Source: Phytopseudomonas punonensis
Lineage (GTDB): Bacteria; Pseudomonadota; Gammaproteobacteria; Pseudomonadales; Pseudomonadaceae
Length of the DNA: 64,000 nt
Direction: 5' to 3'
NCBI RefSeq assembly: GCF_900142655.1
Contig: NZ_FRBQ01000008.1
Coordinates: 1 to 64,000, forward strand
Below are positions 40,730 to 47,231 of this stretch, one piece after another. The translations under genes and the position numbers were made by a program. The notes below the pieces were generated by a model. The model was not told the origin of the DNA, did not search any database, and saw only the letters and a program-made list of their open reading frames with translations. The number at the start of each line of letters is the position of its first letter. Within the stretch, counting starts at the first letter, position 1.

Positions 40730-41053
40730 TCAGAACGGAGCAGCCTCCTCATCAGCCGCAGCTGCACCGCCCTCTTCCCTGTCGAACACCGCGTCCATAT
40801 CGCCTGGCTTCTCCCACTGCAGGATCACGGAGCCCTCGTCGTCGAAATCCATCTGCAGGCCGTCCGTCTCGGCCAGCAAATCCATGATCGTGCCCCAGGC
40901 CTCGTCGTTGTCCGTGTCCAGCCTGTGAATGCGCACTCGCCTGCCCAGCTGCGCAATAGGCGAATTGATCATCGCCGACACCCGCAACCCCAGTATCTCG
41001 GAGCCCGTCAGCGGCTCCTGCTCGGTTTTCAAAATCACGTTATGCGCTGCCAT
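40730..41053 (-). CDS. DUF1654-family protein, first gene of the SOS operon
   Basis: 107 residues from ATG 41053 with GGAGG five bases upstream. SEILGLRVSAMINSPIAQLGRRVRIHRLDTDNDEAWGTIMDLLAETDGLQMDFDDEGSVILQWE fits DUF1654, a family largely confined to Pseudomonas (from memory). The acidic C-terminal tail is disordered. It lies 17 nt behind a LexA box and 28 nt before umuD. Function unknown; co-expression suggests a part in damage tolerance. Confidence 0.75.
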   Translation of the reverse strand: MAAHNVILKTEQEPLTGSEILGLRVSAMINSPIAQLGRRVRIHRLDTDNDEAWGTIMDLLAETDGLQMDFDDEGSVILQWEKPGDMDAVFDREEGGAAAADEEAAPF

Positions 41054-41070
41054 AGCCACCTCCCGAATAA

Positions 41071-41086
41071 CTGTATGTACATACAG
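41071..41086 (-). promoter_or_regulatory. LexA (SOS) box
   Basis: CTGTATGTACATACAG, a perfect 16-bp palindrome matching the LexA consensus CTGT-N8-ACAG. It overlaps a -10-like TACAGT with TTGTGA 15 bp upstream on the minus strand, and lies 17 nt before the DUF1654 start. Confidence 0.92.
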
Positions 41087-41122
41087 TATTTCACAACCAC
41101 GAACGTGCTCAAGGGGTGCTCC

Positions 41123-41183
41123 TACAATTCTCGCTTGCATATGAATTACAATTTTCGCTTGCAGCATACAATTTTCAGTTGTA
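41123..41183. promoter_or_regulatory. Operator array OL-like: three 17-bp sites
   Basis: TACAATTCTCGCTTGCA (41123-41139), TACAATTTTCGCTTGCA (41147-41163) and TACAATTTTCAGTTGTA (41167-41183). They share the half-sites and 5-bp spacer of the three sites at 36030-36091 and have centres 24 and 20 bp apart. Confidence 0.85.
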
Positions 41184-41231
41184 GATTAAATCCATCGCAG
41201 CGCAGAACACCGCGCCGCTGCCGCAAGGCAC

Positions 41232-41277
41232 CGCTCTTTAAAAACCAGCGCCATGAACAGCTAGCCGGGCAACCGGC
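41232..41277 (+). promoter_or_regulatory. nut-like antitermination site (boxA and boxB)
   Basis: CGCTCTTTAA (41232-41241) equals the rrn/lambda boxA pattern. Nineteen bases later, GCCGG-GCAA-CCGGC (41264-41277) is a short hairpin with a GNRA loop, the shape of boxB. Both lie in the long leader of the early operon, as nutL does in lambda. No N-like gene was recognised. Confidence 0.55.
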
Positions 41278-41450
41278 GAGGCAGCCCCGGCCATCACCTG
41301 TGGGGCGACAGAAAGTCAGGTGAGCAACAAACCGCAGCGCGCGCCAGCGACCGGCGTATTGCAGCAGAGCCAACAGAGGGGCCGAGCCGCAAACGAGGTG
41401 CAGACCGAACCGCGCGAATGACCTAGCCGCGCTGCGCAGCAACACCCGAT

Positions 41451-41492
41451 TTCACTGGCTGGCCTTGGCAACAGGGCCAGACGGGAAATCAA
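41451..41492 (+). repeat. Leader repeat element, copy 1
   Basis: A 42-bp element repeated at 41772-41813 with a single A/G difference. It folds as an outer TTTC/GAAA stem around CTGGCC/GGCCAG-like pairing and ends 14 bp before the start codon of the next gene. The loop strand also reads TTG GCA ACA GGG CCA in frame with the gene downstream in both copies. Confidence 0.75.
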
Positions 41493-41506
41493 ACGAGGAA
41501 GCAGCC

Positions 41507-41767
41507 ATGGGCTGGACAGAAGACTACATAGACCTTTGCCACTGCTGCGTGAGCGACCCAGCCACCCTCGCCAACATGAGGGACATAGTCATCCCTTCAC
41601 TGCAGGACCTGGCGGAAAGATACCGTGCAGCCGCATCCGAGTGCCCAAGCGTTTTTCTGGACTGGCAGTACCTGGACAGCAAGGCAAATAGGCTTGAACT
41701 GGCAATAGCCAGCGGTCGGCTTCGCTGCCAGCGCCAGCCGGTTCAACAGCAACTCTTCTCTGCTTAA
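41507..41767 (+). CDS. First gene of the early rightward operon, unknown function
   Basis: 86 residues, MGWTEDYIDLCHCCVSDPATLANMRDIVI... with GAGG 8 nt before the ATG. Largely helical, with a short Cys pair (CHCC). No N-like Arg-rich motif. It lies directly after the nut-like leader and the first leader repeat. Small proteins at this place in lambdoid phages act on host functions; none is recognisable here. Confidence 0.6.
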   Translation: MGWTEDYIDLCHCCVSDPATLANMRDIVIPSLQDLAERYRAAASECPSVFLDWQYLDSKANRLELAIASGRLRCQRQPVQQQLFSA

Positions 41768-41771
41768 CGCT

Positions 41772-41813
41772 TTCACTGGCTGGCCTTGGCGACAGGGCCA
41801 GACGGGAAATCAC
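41772..41813 (+). repeat. Leader repeat element, copy 2
   Basis: Same 42-bp hairpin-forming element as at 41451-41492, here 17 bp before the start codon of the first DGR target gene. The single difference (GCA/GCG) keeps the stem and is silent in the shared reading frame. Confidence 0.75.
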
Positions 41814-41830
41814 CCGACAAGGAACACGCC

Positions 41831-42307
41831 ATGACCACCAAGAACATCGAACTACCCGCCATCGGCCAGCCCTTCCCCGGCCAAGGCGGCATCTACGCCG
41901 GCTTCATGCCAGCCCGCAACGGCGCCGAGGGCTACCACCTGATCCTGGGTGATGAACTGCCCGGCCGTTTCGAGTGGGGGCCTTACGACGACCTTGCCCA
42001 AGCCACAAGCCTGGTCGATGGCCTGGCCAACACCAAGGCGCTGCTGGCAGCAGATGGCACCTACCCAGCCGCGCAGGGCGCTGCAGCGCACACAGCCGAG
42101 GGCCGCGCCGATTTCTACCTGCCGGCAGCCGCCGAGCTGTACGAAATCTGGCTGAACCTCAACGGCAAGCTGGCTGGCTGGGTCTGGAGCAGCTCGCAGC
42201 GCTCCGCCGACAGCGCATTCTACGTGGGCTTCGATGATGGCAATCAGCACGACACCGGCAAGCTCTACGAGCTCCGCGTCCGCCCCGTCCGCAGATTCAT
42301 TCAGTAA
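41831..42307 (+). CDS. DGR target protein 1 (DUF1566/C-type-lectin-like)
   Basis: 158 residues from ATG 41831 with AAGGA upstream. Middle: DGLANTKALLAADG, DFYLPAAAELYEIWLNLNGK, typical of the DUF1566 (Lcl) fold, then the variable end WSSSQRSADSAFYVGFDDGNQ, HDTGKLYELRVRPVRRF. The last 35 codons are variable repeat 1. It carries no signal peptide or membrane helix, so the product is cytoplasmic or released by lysis. It lies in the early operon, 5 kb before the template, and not with the tail genes. The ligand is unknown. Confidence 0.88.
   Translation: MTTKNIELPAIGQPFPGQGGIYAGFMPARNGAEGYHLILGDELPGRFEWGPYDDLAQATSLVDGLANTKALLAADGTYPAAQGAAAHTAEGRADFYLPAAAELYEIWLNLNGKLAGWVWSSSQRSADSAFYVGFDDGNQHDTGKLYELRVRPVRRFIQ
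42194..42298 (+). repeat. DGR variable repeat VR1
   Basis: 105 bp, aligned without gaps to the template at 47232-47336. It differs at 13 positions, and all 13 are A in the template. The 3' part from GAGCTCCGCG to the end is identical to the template (initiation of mutagenic homing region). Confidence 0.95.
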
Positions 42308-42324
42308 TTCATTCATTGCCTTTC

Positions 42325-42340
42325 GCCCTCGCCAGAGGGC
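42325..42340 (+). repeat. Hairpin downstream of VR1
   Basis: GCCCTC (42325-42330), loop GCCA, GAGGGC (42335-42340), 27 bp after the repeat. Comparable stems follow VR2 and VR3 but not the template. Confidence 0.6.
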
Positions 42341-42345
42341 GCCGC

Positions 42346-42424
42346 AACCGCACCGGCAGATGCCAGGCCTGCGCTATTCACGCAGGGTCTGGTCACCCGC
42401 GCCTGGCATCTGACCAGTGCGGTT
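42346..42424 (+). other. 79-nt branched stem-loop in the leader of the HTH gene
   Basis: Three nested pairings: AACCGCAC/GTGCGGTT (42346-42353 with 42417-42424), CAGATGCCAGGC/GCCTGGCATCTG (42357-42368 with 42401-42412), and CCTGCG/CGCAGG (42368-42373 with 42381-42386). It ends 20 nt before the next start codon. A structured mRNA leader is likely. Confidence 0.7.
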
Positions 42425-42444
42425 ACCCACGCCAAGGAAGCACT

Positions 42445-42819
42445 ATGCCGAACACCATCACCATCGCTGGCTGGAAAGGCTGGATCGATGCCGGCCTGCC
42501 GCGCCGTCAGCTTGAGGCCGTCATGCACGCCGCCAGCGACAAGACCGCCAAAGAGATTGCCCGCGAAATGGGCATCAGCCCCGACGGCGCTCGCCAGCGC
42601 CTGGACGAAGCCCGCTTCAAGCTCGGCATGCAGCGCACCACTCGCGGAACAGTGCTCGAAGCCTGGAAGCGCGGAATCATCGCCCCGCTCGCCATCGCCC
42701 TGCTGCTGGGCAGCAGCCACCTGCAACAAGTCCCAACCGTACGCCGGCCCGCCGTGCCGCGCACCTACCAACAAGCCCGCATCGCCCGCAAGGTGGACGA
42801 GCTGGCGTTCGTTGCCTGA
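42445..42819 (+). CDS. LuxR/sigma-region-4-like HTH protein with hydrophobic segment
   Basis: 124 residues from ATG 42445 with AAGGAAG upstream. Residues about 18-60 (RRQLEAVMHAASDKTAKEIAREMGISPDGARQRLDEARFKLGM) form a GerE-type helix-turn-helix. Residues about 75-90 (IIAPLAIALLLGSSHL) are hydrophobic, possibly a membrane helix, which would put the DNA-binding part at the inner membrane. The C-terminus is basic. It follows a strongly structured leader. The target genes are unknown. Confidence 0.65.
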   Translation: MPNTITIAGWKGWIDAGLPRRQLEAVMHAASDKTAKEIAREMGISPDGARQRLDEARFKLGMQRTTRGTVLEAWKRGIIAPLAIALLLGSSHLQQVPTVRRPAVPRTYQQARIARKVDELAFVA

Positions 42820-42834
42820 GGCAAGGAGATCGTC

Positions 42835-43452
42835 ATGAGTCAGGTAACTGCCTGCAGCGAGTTCGGCCAAGATAAACCCCAGATCCACCCCCTCCTGCGC
42901 GCCACCCACTACGTCCTCGACCTCGAAACCCTCGGCAAAGGCCCCAACGCTGCCATCGCCACCATCGGCTGCGTGCGCATCGAGAACGGCGTCATCGGCG
43001 ACGGCCTCTACATCCGCGTCGACGTAGACAGCGCCATCGGCTTCGGCGGCGAAACCGACGCAAGCACTATCGACTTCTGGCTCAAGCAGAGCGAAGAAGC
43101 GCAGCGCGAGATCCACCAGGGTTTCAACCGCGTGAAAATCAACAACGCCCTCATCCAGCTGGCCGACTTCATCGACAGGCCCGCCGCCGTCTACGGCGAA
43201 AGCTACGTGTGGGGCAACGGCGCCACCTTCGACAACGTCATCATCAGCACCGCCTTCCAGCGCGCCCACGTGCCCAGGCCTTGGCAGAACCGGAACGACC
43301 GCGACCTGCGCACCATCACCGATCTCTACCCCGAGGCCAAGAAAAGCGTCCAGTTCGTTGGCCTAAAGCACCACGCCCTCGACGACGCCATGCACGAAGC
43401 CCGCATCCTCGTCGCCGCCCTCAAGCTGCACATCGCAAGGAGCCCAGCATGA
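42835..43452 (+). CDS. DEDDh 3'-5' exonuclease (Rv2179c-like)
   Basis: 205 residues. Exo I YVLDLETLG (Asp29, Glu31), Exo II YVWGNGATFDN, Exo III HHALDDAMHEARIL (His and Asp). This matches the small exoribonucleases of the Rv2179c type found in phages. It could act on RNA or single-stranded DNA. It overlaps the next gene by ATGA. In the same position lambdoid phages carry recombination genes (exo, bet), which are absent here. Confidence 0.85.
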   Translation: MSQVTACSEFGQDKPQIHPLLRATHYVLDLETLGKGPNAAIATIGCVRIENGVIGDGLYIRVDVDSAIGFGGETDASTIDFWLKQSEEAQREIHQGFNRVKINNALIQLADFIDRPAAVYGESYVWGNGATFDNVIISTAFQRAHVPRPWQNRNDRDLRTITDLYPEAKKSVQFVGLKHHALDDAMHEARILVAALKLHIARSPA

Positions 43453-43703
43453 ACGCATTCCAGCGCGCCCGCGCCACCCTCGACGCCATCCCTGCTCTCC
43501 TGCGCCGCAGCGCCGAGGCCCGCAAGCAGACCCAGCAGCGCATCGCCATCAAGCCCCGCGCCACCCAGCTGATCGCCACCGGCAGCGGCATGGTGCGCGT
43601 CGTCGACGCCGACACCGGCCGCGTGCTCGGCTTCCGCGAAACCATCAAAGAAGCCCGCTGGCTGCAGCAGCAGCTCGAAGGCGCCCAACCCCTGGAGGCC
43701 TGA
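43449..43703 (+). CDS. Small basic phage protein of unknown function
   Basis: 84 residues, MNAFQRARATLDAIPALLRRSAEARKQTQQRIAIKPRATQLIATGSGMVRVVDADTGRVLGFRETIKEARWLQQQLEG. The start overlaps the exonuclease stop (ATGA). A helical N-terminus is followed by a short beta hairpin (VRVVDADTGRVLGF). It looks like a nucleic-acid-binding protein but no family is recognised. Confidence 0.55.
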   Translation: MNAFQRARATLDAIPALLRRSAEARKQTQQRIAIKPRATQLIATGSGMVRVVDADTGRVLGFRETIKEARWLQQQLEGAQPLEA

Positions 43704-43705
43704 CC

Positions 43706-44098
43706 ATGATCGAAGCACCCAGCCTGCAGCCCCGCGCCGAACAAAGCGCCGAGCTCGCCGCCCTCATGGCCACCTACGAGCGCCAGCACGGCCCCGTGCA
43801 AACGCTGCCCATCGTCACCGCCGGCAACAAGCAGCTGCCCTTCGTCATCACCAGCCCCGGCAAGCCCAAGGCCAAACCCAGCCGCGCCCTGCGCCAGCAG
43901 GACCACAAGCGCGTCGAGCTGAACACCGCCAAGAAGCGCAAAGCCGCCGAGCGCCTGGCCATTCTGCAGCGCATGGCGCCCGCCGGCGCCAGCATCAACG
44001 AGATGTGCGACGCCACCGGCCTGAGCCCCAAGACCGTGATGGACCGCCTGCGCGACCACCGCATCAAGCGCGGGCCGAAGATGAATCTGGAGGCGTAA
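43706..44098 (+). CDS. Small HTH DNA-binding protein
   Basis: 130 residues. The N-terminal half is unstructured and basic (KPKAKPSRALRQQDHKRVELNTAKKRKAAERL); the C-terminal part (RMAPAGASINEMCDATGLSPKTVMDRLRDHRIKRG) has a helix-turn-helix pattern. It stops just before the methyltransferase start. Possibly a regulator of the operon; the target is unknown. Confidence 0.6.
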   Translation: MIEAPSLQPRAEQSAELAALMATYERQHGPVQTLPIVTAGNKQLPFVITSPGKPKAKPSRALRQQDHKRVELNTAKKRKAAERLAILQRMAPAGASINEMCDATGLSPKTVMDRLRDHRIKRGPKMNLEA

Positions 44099-44953
44099 AT
44101 GCCGATCACCGCCCCCGTTATCCGCTACCACGGTTCGAAGTTCCGGCTCGCGCCCTGGGTGATTGAGCACCTGCCTGAGCACACATGCTACGTCGAACCG
44201 TTCGGCGGCGCAGGCGGCGTTCTGATGCAGAAGCCTCGCGCATATGCAGAGGTGTACAACGACCTCGACGGCGACATCGTCAACCTCTTTCGCGTCCTGC
44301 AGGGAGAACAGTCTCGTGGCGAGCTGATCAAGGCCGTCACCTTTACCCCGTACGCCCGTGCTGAGTTCGAAATTGCCTGGGAGCCTGCCGCCGATCCGGT
44401 CGAGCGTGCACGCCGCACCATCATCCGCGCGCAGATGGGCTTCGGCTCAGCCGGCGCCACCAAGGGCAAGACCGGTTTCCGCATCGACACCAAGCGTGAA
44501 TACGGAACAGCCCAGGCACTATGGGCGGAATACCCCGAGTCGATCGCAGAGATTGGCCAGAGGCTCAGCGGCGTGCTGATCGAGAATCGGCCAGCGATCG
44601 AGGTGATGCGCGCCCACGATGCCCGACAGACGCTGCACTACGTCGACCCGCCCTACATGCACGACACGCGATACCTGGGTGCCAAGCACGGTCGCTATTA
44701 CCGACACGAGATGACTGACGAGCAGCACGCGGAACTGCTGGCCGCGCTGCTCGAGCTGGAAGGAATGGTGGTCATATCCGGCTACCCGTGCGAGTTGTAC
44801 CACAGCATGCTTGCGGGGTGGGACCGGCGCGAAACATCAGCCCGTATCTCTGCCGGCCGAGGCGCCGCGACCAGAACCGAATGCATATGGCTGAGCCCGG
44901 CTTGCCGCGATCGGGATCAGCGCCAGGGCGACATGTTCGCCAAGGAGGCCTAA
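44099..44953 (+). CDS. DNA N6-adenine methyltransferase, Dam/D12 class
   Basis: 284 residues. RYHGSKFRLAPWVIEHLP and PFGGAGGVL form the AdoMet-binding motif, and VDPPYMHDTRYLG (DPPY at 183-186) is the catalytic motif. The D12 order (FGG first, DPPY later) is kept. It methylates adenine in a short target sequence, perhaps to protect phage DNA or change expression. Its stop overlaps the next start (TAATG). Confidence 0.93.
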   Translation: MPITAPVIRYHGSKFRLAPWVIEHLPEHTCYVEPFGGAGGVLMQKPRAYAEVYNDLDGDIVNLFRVLQGEQSRGELIKAVTFTPYARAEFEIAWEPAADPVERARRTIIRAQMGFGSAGATKGKTGFRIDTKREYGTAQALWAEYPESIAEIGQRLSGVLIENRPAIEVMRAHDARQTLHYVDPPYMHDTRYLGAKHGRYYRHEMTDEQHAELLAALLELEGMVVISGYPCELYHSMLAGWDRRETSARISAGRGAATRTECIWLSPACRDRDQRQGDMFAKEA

Positions 44954-45282
44954 TGCCCCAACCCCAACAAGCCCGCAGCGCCAAGACCGCCGCCAAGCGC
45001 AAAGAGTGGGACGAGAAAGAGCTGCGTCACCGCGTGCGGCCAGGAATCAACGCCAAGCTCGCCGAGCTCATGGCCTGGCACGGCATCACCGAACAGGCCG
45101 AAGCCGTGCAATTGCTCATCCTCAACGCCCACGCCCTAGGCCCCGAAGCATCCGCCACCGCCCTCGCCCTACCGCACCACGAAATCCAGCTATCGGAAAG
45201 CGTGGCGCGCGATTTCCGAAACCAATCCCTGGCAGAGGCCCGGCGTGACCCTGGCGACGAAATCGTCGCGCCAACCAACTGA
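44953..45282 (+). CDS. Small basic protein coupled to the adenine methyltransferase
   Basis: 109 residues, MPQPQQARSAKTAAKRKEWDEKELRHRVRPGINAKLAELMAWHGITEQAEAVQLLILNAHALGPE... The start overlaps the methyltransferase stop (TAATG). The section RPGINAKLAELMAWHGITEQAEAVQLLILN looks like a ribbon-helix-helix or short HTH. Unknown role; possibly a DNA-binding partner. Confidence 0.55.
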   Translation: MPQPQQARSAKTAAKRKEWDEKELRHRVRPGINAKLAELMAWHGITEQAEAVQLLILNAHALGPEASATALALPHHEIQLSESVARDFRNQSLAEARRDPGDEIVAPTN

Positions 45283-45288
45283 TCACCT

Positions 45289-45352
45289 GCAGGCGAATCC
45301 GGGGCCAGGAATGGCCAGGCCAGATGCGTGCTGGGAAGCGCCAGCCGCCTGC
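45289..45352 (+). other. Stem-loop leader of DGR target gene 2
   Basis: GCAGGCG (45289-45295) pairs with CGCCTGC (45346-45352); inside are GGCCAG and CTGG repeats that can form a second stem. It lies 27 nt before the start codon of target 2, parallel to the structured leaders of other genes in this operon. Confidence 0.5.
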
Positions 45353-45378
45353 ACCCTAAACACCACCGAGGAAACAGC

Positions 45379-45981
45379 ATGAAACCTGAAATAGTCACCG
45401 TGAAGGTCGGCGAGATCAACATTAGTGCGCCATCACAGCTTGTTATCGCGGCCCTGATGGCCGCTGCCATGGGCAATGTCGAAGTACCAACCGTCAGTTC
45501 GCCTCAGGTAACCGCGCAAGCGCCGGGCATCGGCGAATACTGGCCTGACCAGGGCGGCTTCAACGCCGGGCTGATCGCAGCCACCAACGATGTCCCAGCG
45601 CACTACCTCGTCGTCGCCACCGAGGATATCGGCGACCACGCTTGGGGCGGGCGCGGCAAAGAGTCAGCCGCCACCAGCAAGCTGGACGGCCTGGCGAACA
45701 CCGAGGTGCTGGTGAAGGCTGGCGAGCATGACGCGGCCAGCGCTGCAGCGAATCATGAGGCCGACGGCTTCAACGACTTCTACCTGCCGGCAGCCGGCGA
45801 GCTGTACCACTGCTGGCTGCACGTGGCCGAGCTGTTCAATAAGGACTGCGCTTACTGGTCAAGCTCGCAGCGCTCCGCCTACAGCGCATTCACCATGGGC
45901 TTCGATGATGGCAATCAGGACCTCAGCGGCGGCAAGGACGACGAGCTCCGCGTCCGCCCCGTCCGCAGATTCTTCATTTAA
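45379..45981 (+). CDS. DGR target protein 2 (DUF1566/C-type-lectin-like)
   Basis: 200 residues from ATG 45379 with GAGG upstream. An N-terminal extension (MKPEIVTVKVGEINISAPSQLVIAALMAAAMG) precedes the fold shared with target 1: DGLANTEVLVKAGEHD, DGFNDFYLPAAGELYHCW, CAYWSSSQRSAYSAFTMGFDDGNQ, ELRVRPVRRFFI. The end is variable repeat 2, one codon longer than the template. No export signal. The hydrophobic stretch LVIAALMAAAMG is too short for a secure membrane helix. Confidence 0.88.
   Translation: MKPEIVTVKVGEINISAPSQLVIAALMAAAMGNVEVPTVSSPQVTAQAPGIGEYWPDQGGFNAGLIAATNDVPAHYLVVATEDIGDHAWGGRGKESAATSKLDGLANTEVLVKAGEHDAASAAANHEADGFNDFYLPAAGELYHCWLHVAELFNKDCAYWSSSQRSAYSAFTMGFDDGNQDLSGGKDDELRVRPVRRFFI
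45865..45972 (+). repeat. DGR variable repeat VR2
   Basis: 108 bp. Against the template it has 12 substitutions, all at template adenines, and one 3-bp insertion (GGC) in the segment GGCGGC. The 3' 33 bp are identical to the template. Confidence 0.93.
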
Positions 45982-46003
45982 TCCTTCATTCATTCGACCA
46001 AGG

Positions 46004-46023
46004 GGCGCATCAGCGCCTTTTTT
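46004..46023 (+). terminator. Hairpin/terminator downstream of VR2
   Basis: GGCGC (46004-46008), loop ATCA, GCGCC (46013-46017), then TTTTTT. It may end part of the transcripts and also stands in the place of the DGR target hairpin. Confidence 0.75.
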
Positions 46024-46047
46024 GTTGCCTTCAGAAAGGAGCAGCAC

Positions 46048-46659
46048 ATGAAAGCAGTTCAGCAAGCGGCAACCCTCCCGGCAATCGGCCAGCCCTACGG
46101 CGGCGGTTTTGTAACCGGCATCACCCGTGACCCGGATACCGGCAAGCGCTACCTCAACATCACCGCCGGCGCCGAGCATGAGCTGGTCGGCGCCTGGGGT
46201 GAATATGGCCAGAAGGTCGACGGCGCCAGCAGCTTCACCGACAGCCGCGCCAACACCGAGGCGATGGCAGCAGCAGGCAGCGACCTCGCACAACGAGTCC
46301 TGGCACTGAGCATCGGCGGCTTCAATGACTGGGCCATACCGGCGCGCGACGTGCAGGAGCTGCAGTACCGCCACTTCAAGCCGACCGCCGAGGAAAACTG
46401 GCAGTACAACCGTTCCGGTGACAACCCGAACAGCGAGCCGGTCGGCCACCTGTACAGCGAAGAAGACCCAGCCCAGACGGTGCACGCGGGCTTTCGCGAA
46501 GATGAGGCAGAGGCCTTCCACGAGCGGGCGTACTGGTCGAGCTCGCAGCGCTCCGCCTACTACGCATTCAGCATGAACTTCGGTGATGGCGGTCAGGGCA
46601 CCAACGGCAAGTACAACGAGCTCCGCGTCCGCCCCGTCCGCAGCGAATTAATTGATTAA
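46048..46659 (+). CDS. DGR target protein 3 (DUF1566/C-type-lectin-like)
   Basis: 203 residues. LPAIGQPYGGGFVTGITRDPDTGKRYLNITAGAEHELVGAWGEYGQ resembles the start of target 1 (LPAIGQPFPGQGG), then DSRANTEAMAAAGSD and GGFNDWAIPARDVQELQYRHFKP, an insertion rich in acidic residues, and YWSSSQRSAYYAFSMNFGDGGQ, ELRVRPVRSELID with variable repeat 3. AAGGAG precedes the ATG. It is directly upstream of avd, the template and RT, so it is the closest target in the cassette. Confidence 0.9.
   Translation: MKAVQQAATLPAIGQPYGGGFVTGITRDPDTGKRYLNITAGAEHELVGAWGEYGQKVDGASSFTDSRANTEAMAAAGSDLAQRVLALSIGGFNDWAIPARDVQELQYRHFKPTAEENWQYNRSGDNPNSEPVGHLYSEEDPAQTVHAGFREDEAEAFHERAYWSSSQRSAYYAFSMNFGDGGQGTNGKYNELRVRPVRSELID
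46543..46643 (+). repeat. DGR variable repeat VR3
   Basis: 101 bp alignable to the template, with 11 substitutions, all at template adenines. It diverges right after CCGTCCGCAG, four bases earlier than VR1 and VR2. Confidence 0.95.
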
Positions 46660-46674
46660 TTCGTTTATTTAATT

Positions 46675-46692
46675 CCGGCCGCTTGCGGCCGG
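46675..46692 (+). repeat. Hairpin downstream of VR3
   Basis: CCGGCCGC (46675-46682), loop TT, GCGGCCGG (46685-46692), 32 bp behind the repeat and 16 bp behind the stop codon. Confidence 0.65.
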
Positions 46693-46711
46693 CGCCTCAA
46701 GGAAGAAGCCG

Positions 46712-47068
46712 ATGGCAATGCACACCGCCTTACCCATCCACAAAGTGGCCTTTGATCTGCTGAGCCTGTCGACCGACATCACGCGCAACATCCCGCGCGA
46801 CCTGAAGGCAGGGCTCGGAGCCAAGGTTCGAGACGAATGCATCGAAGTCATGGTGCTGATCGCCCGGGCCAACGCGGCACGGGAGAAACGGCAGCACCTG
46901 GGCGAGATGGTCGAGCGTGTGCAGGTGATTGAGTTCCTGCTCCGGCTTTTCAAGGAGAAGCGCTTCATCAGCGTGCCCCAGCACGCGGCCGCCATCGAGC
47001 TGACAGCCTCCATAGGCAAACAGGCCAACGCCTGGAAACGCAGCACAGCATCCGCGCCCGCTTCCTGA
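46712..47068 (+). CDS. Avd-like accessory variability determinant
   Basis: 118 residues, all helical with basic faces: PIHKVAFDLLSLSTDITRNIPRDLKAGLGAKVRDECIEVMVLIARANAAREKRQHLGEMVERVQVIEFLLRLFKEKRFISVPQHAAAIELTASIGKQANAWKR. This matches the four-helix-bundle Avd/S23-like family encoded between target, template and RT in DGRs. Avd pentamers bind the reverse transcriptase and template RNA. Position (VR3 - avd - TR - RT) supports the call. Confidence 0.88.
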   Translation: MAMHTALPIHKVAFDLLSLSTDITRNIPRDLKAGLGAKVRDECIEVMVLIARANAAREKRQHLGEMVERVQVIEFLLRLFKEKRFISVPQHAAAIELTASIGKQANAWKRSTASAPAS

Positions 47069-47231
47069 AGGCCACGGCCTACAGGACTGTGCGACTTGAA
47101 TCTGGTCGTGCCGCTGGCCCGTTGGCCACCGCCATGCGCAGCAGAGATACCGCCGGTCTAAAGCGGCCGCGTAGGTCTCGCGCAGTTACCAGGCTGAGCA
47201 ATCGGCCTGGCGACGTAGATAGCACGATTGG
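47069..47231 (+). other. Spacer between avd and the template repeat
   Basis: 163 bp without a gene. It is probably transcribed as the 5' part of the DGR template RNA, which in other DGRs needs flanking sequence for priming. Short GC stems such as GTTGGCC/GGCC are present, but no function can be assigned from sequence. Confidence 0.45.

Larger units (their letters stand above)
41054..41506. other. OL-type control region and untranslated leader of the rightward early operon
   Basis: This 453-bp gene-free stretch carries, from left to right, the SOS promoter and LexA box, three repressor sites, a presumed rightward early promoter (a -35/-10-like TTGCAG...TAGATT at 41159-41187 overlaps the last operator), a boxA/boxB-like pair and several further stems (CACCTG/CAGGTG near 41293-41318; GCTGCGCAGC near 41433). 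No protein frame is credible. Confidence 0.65.
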
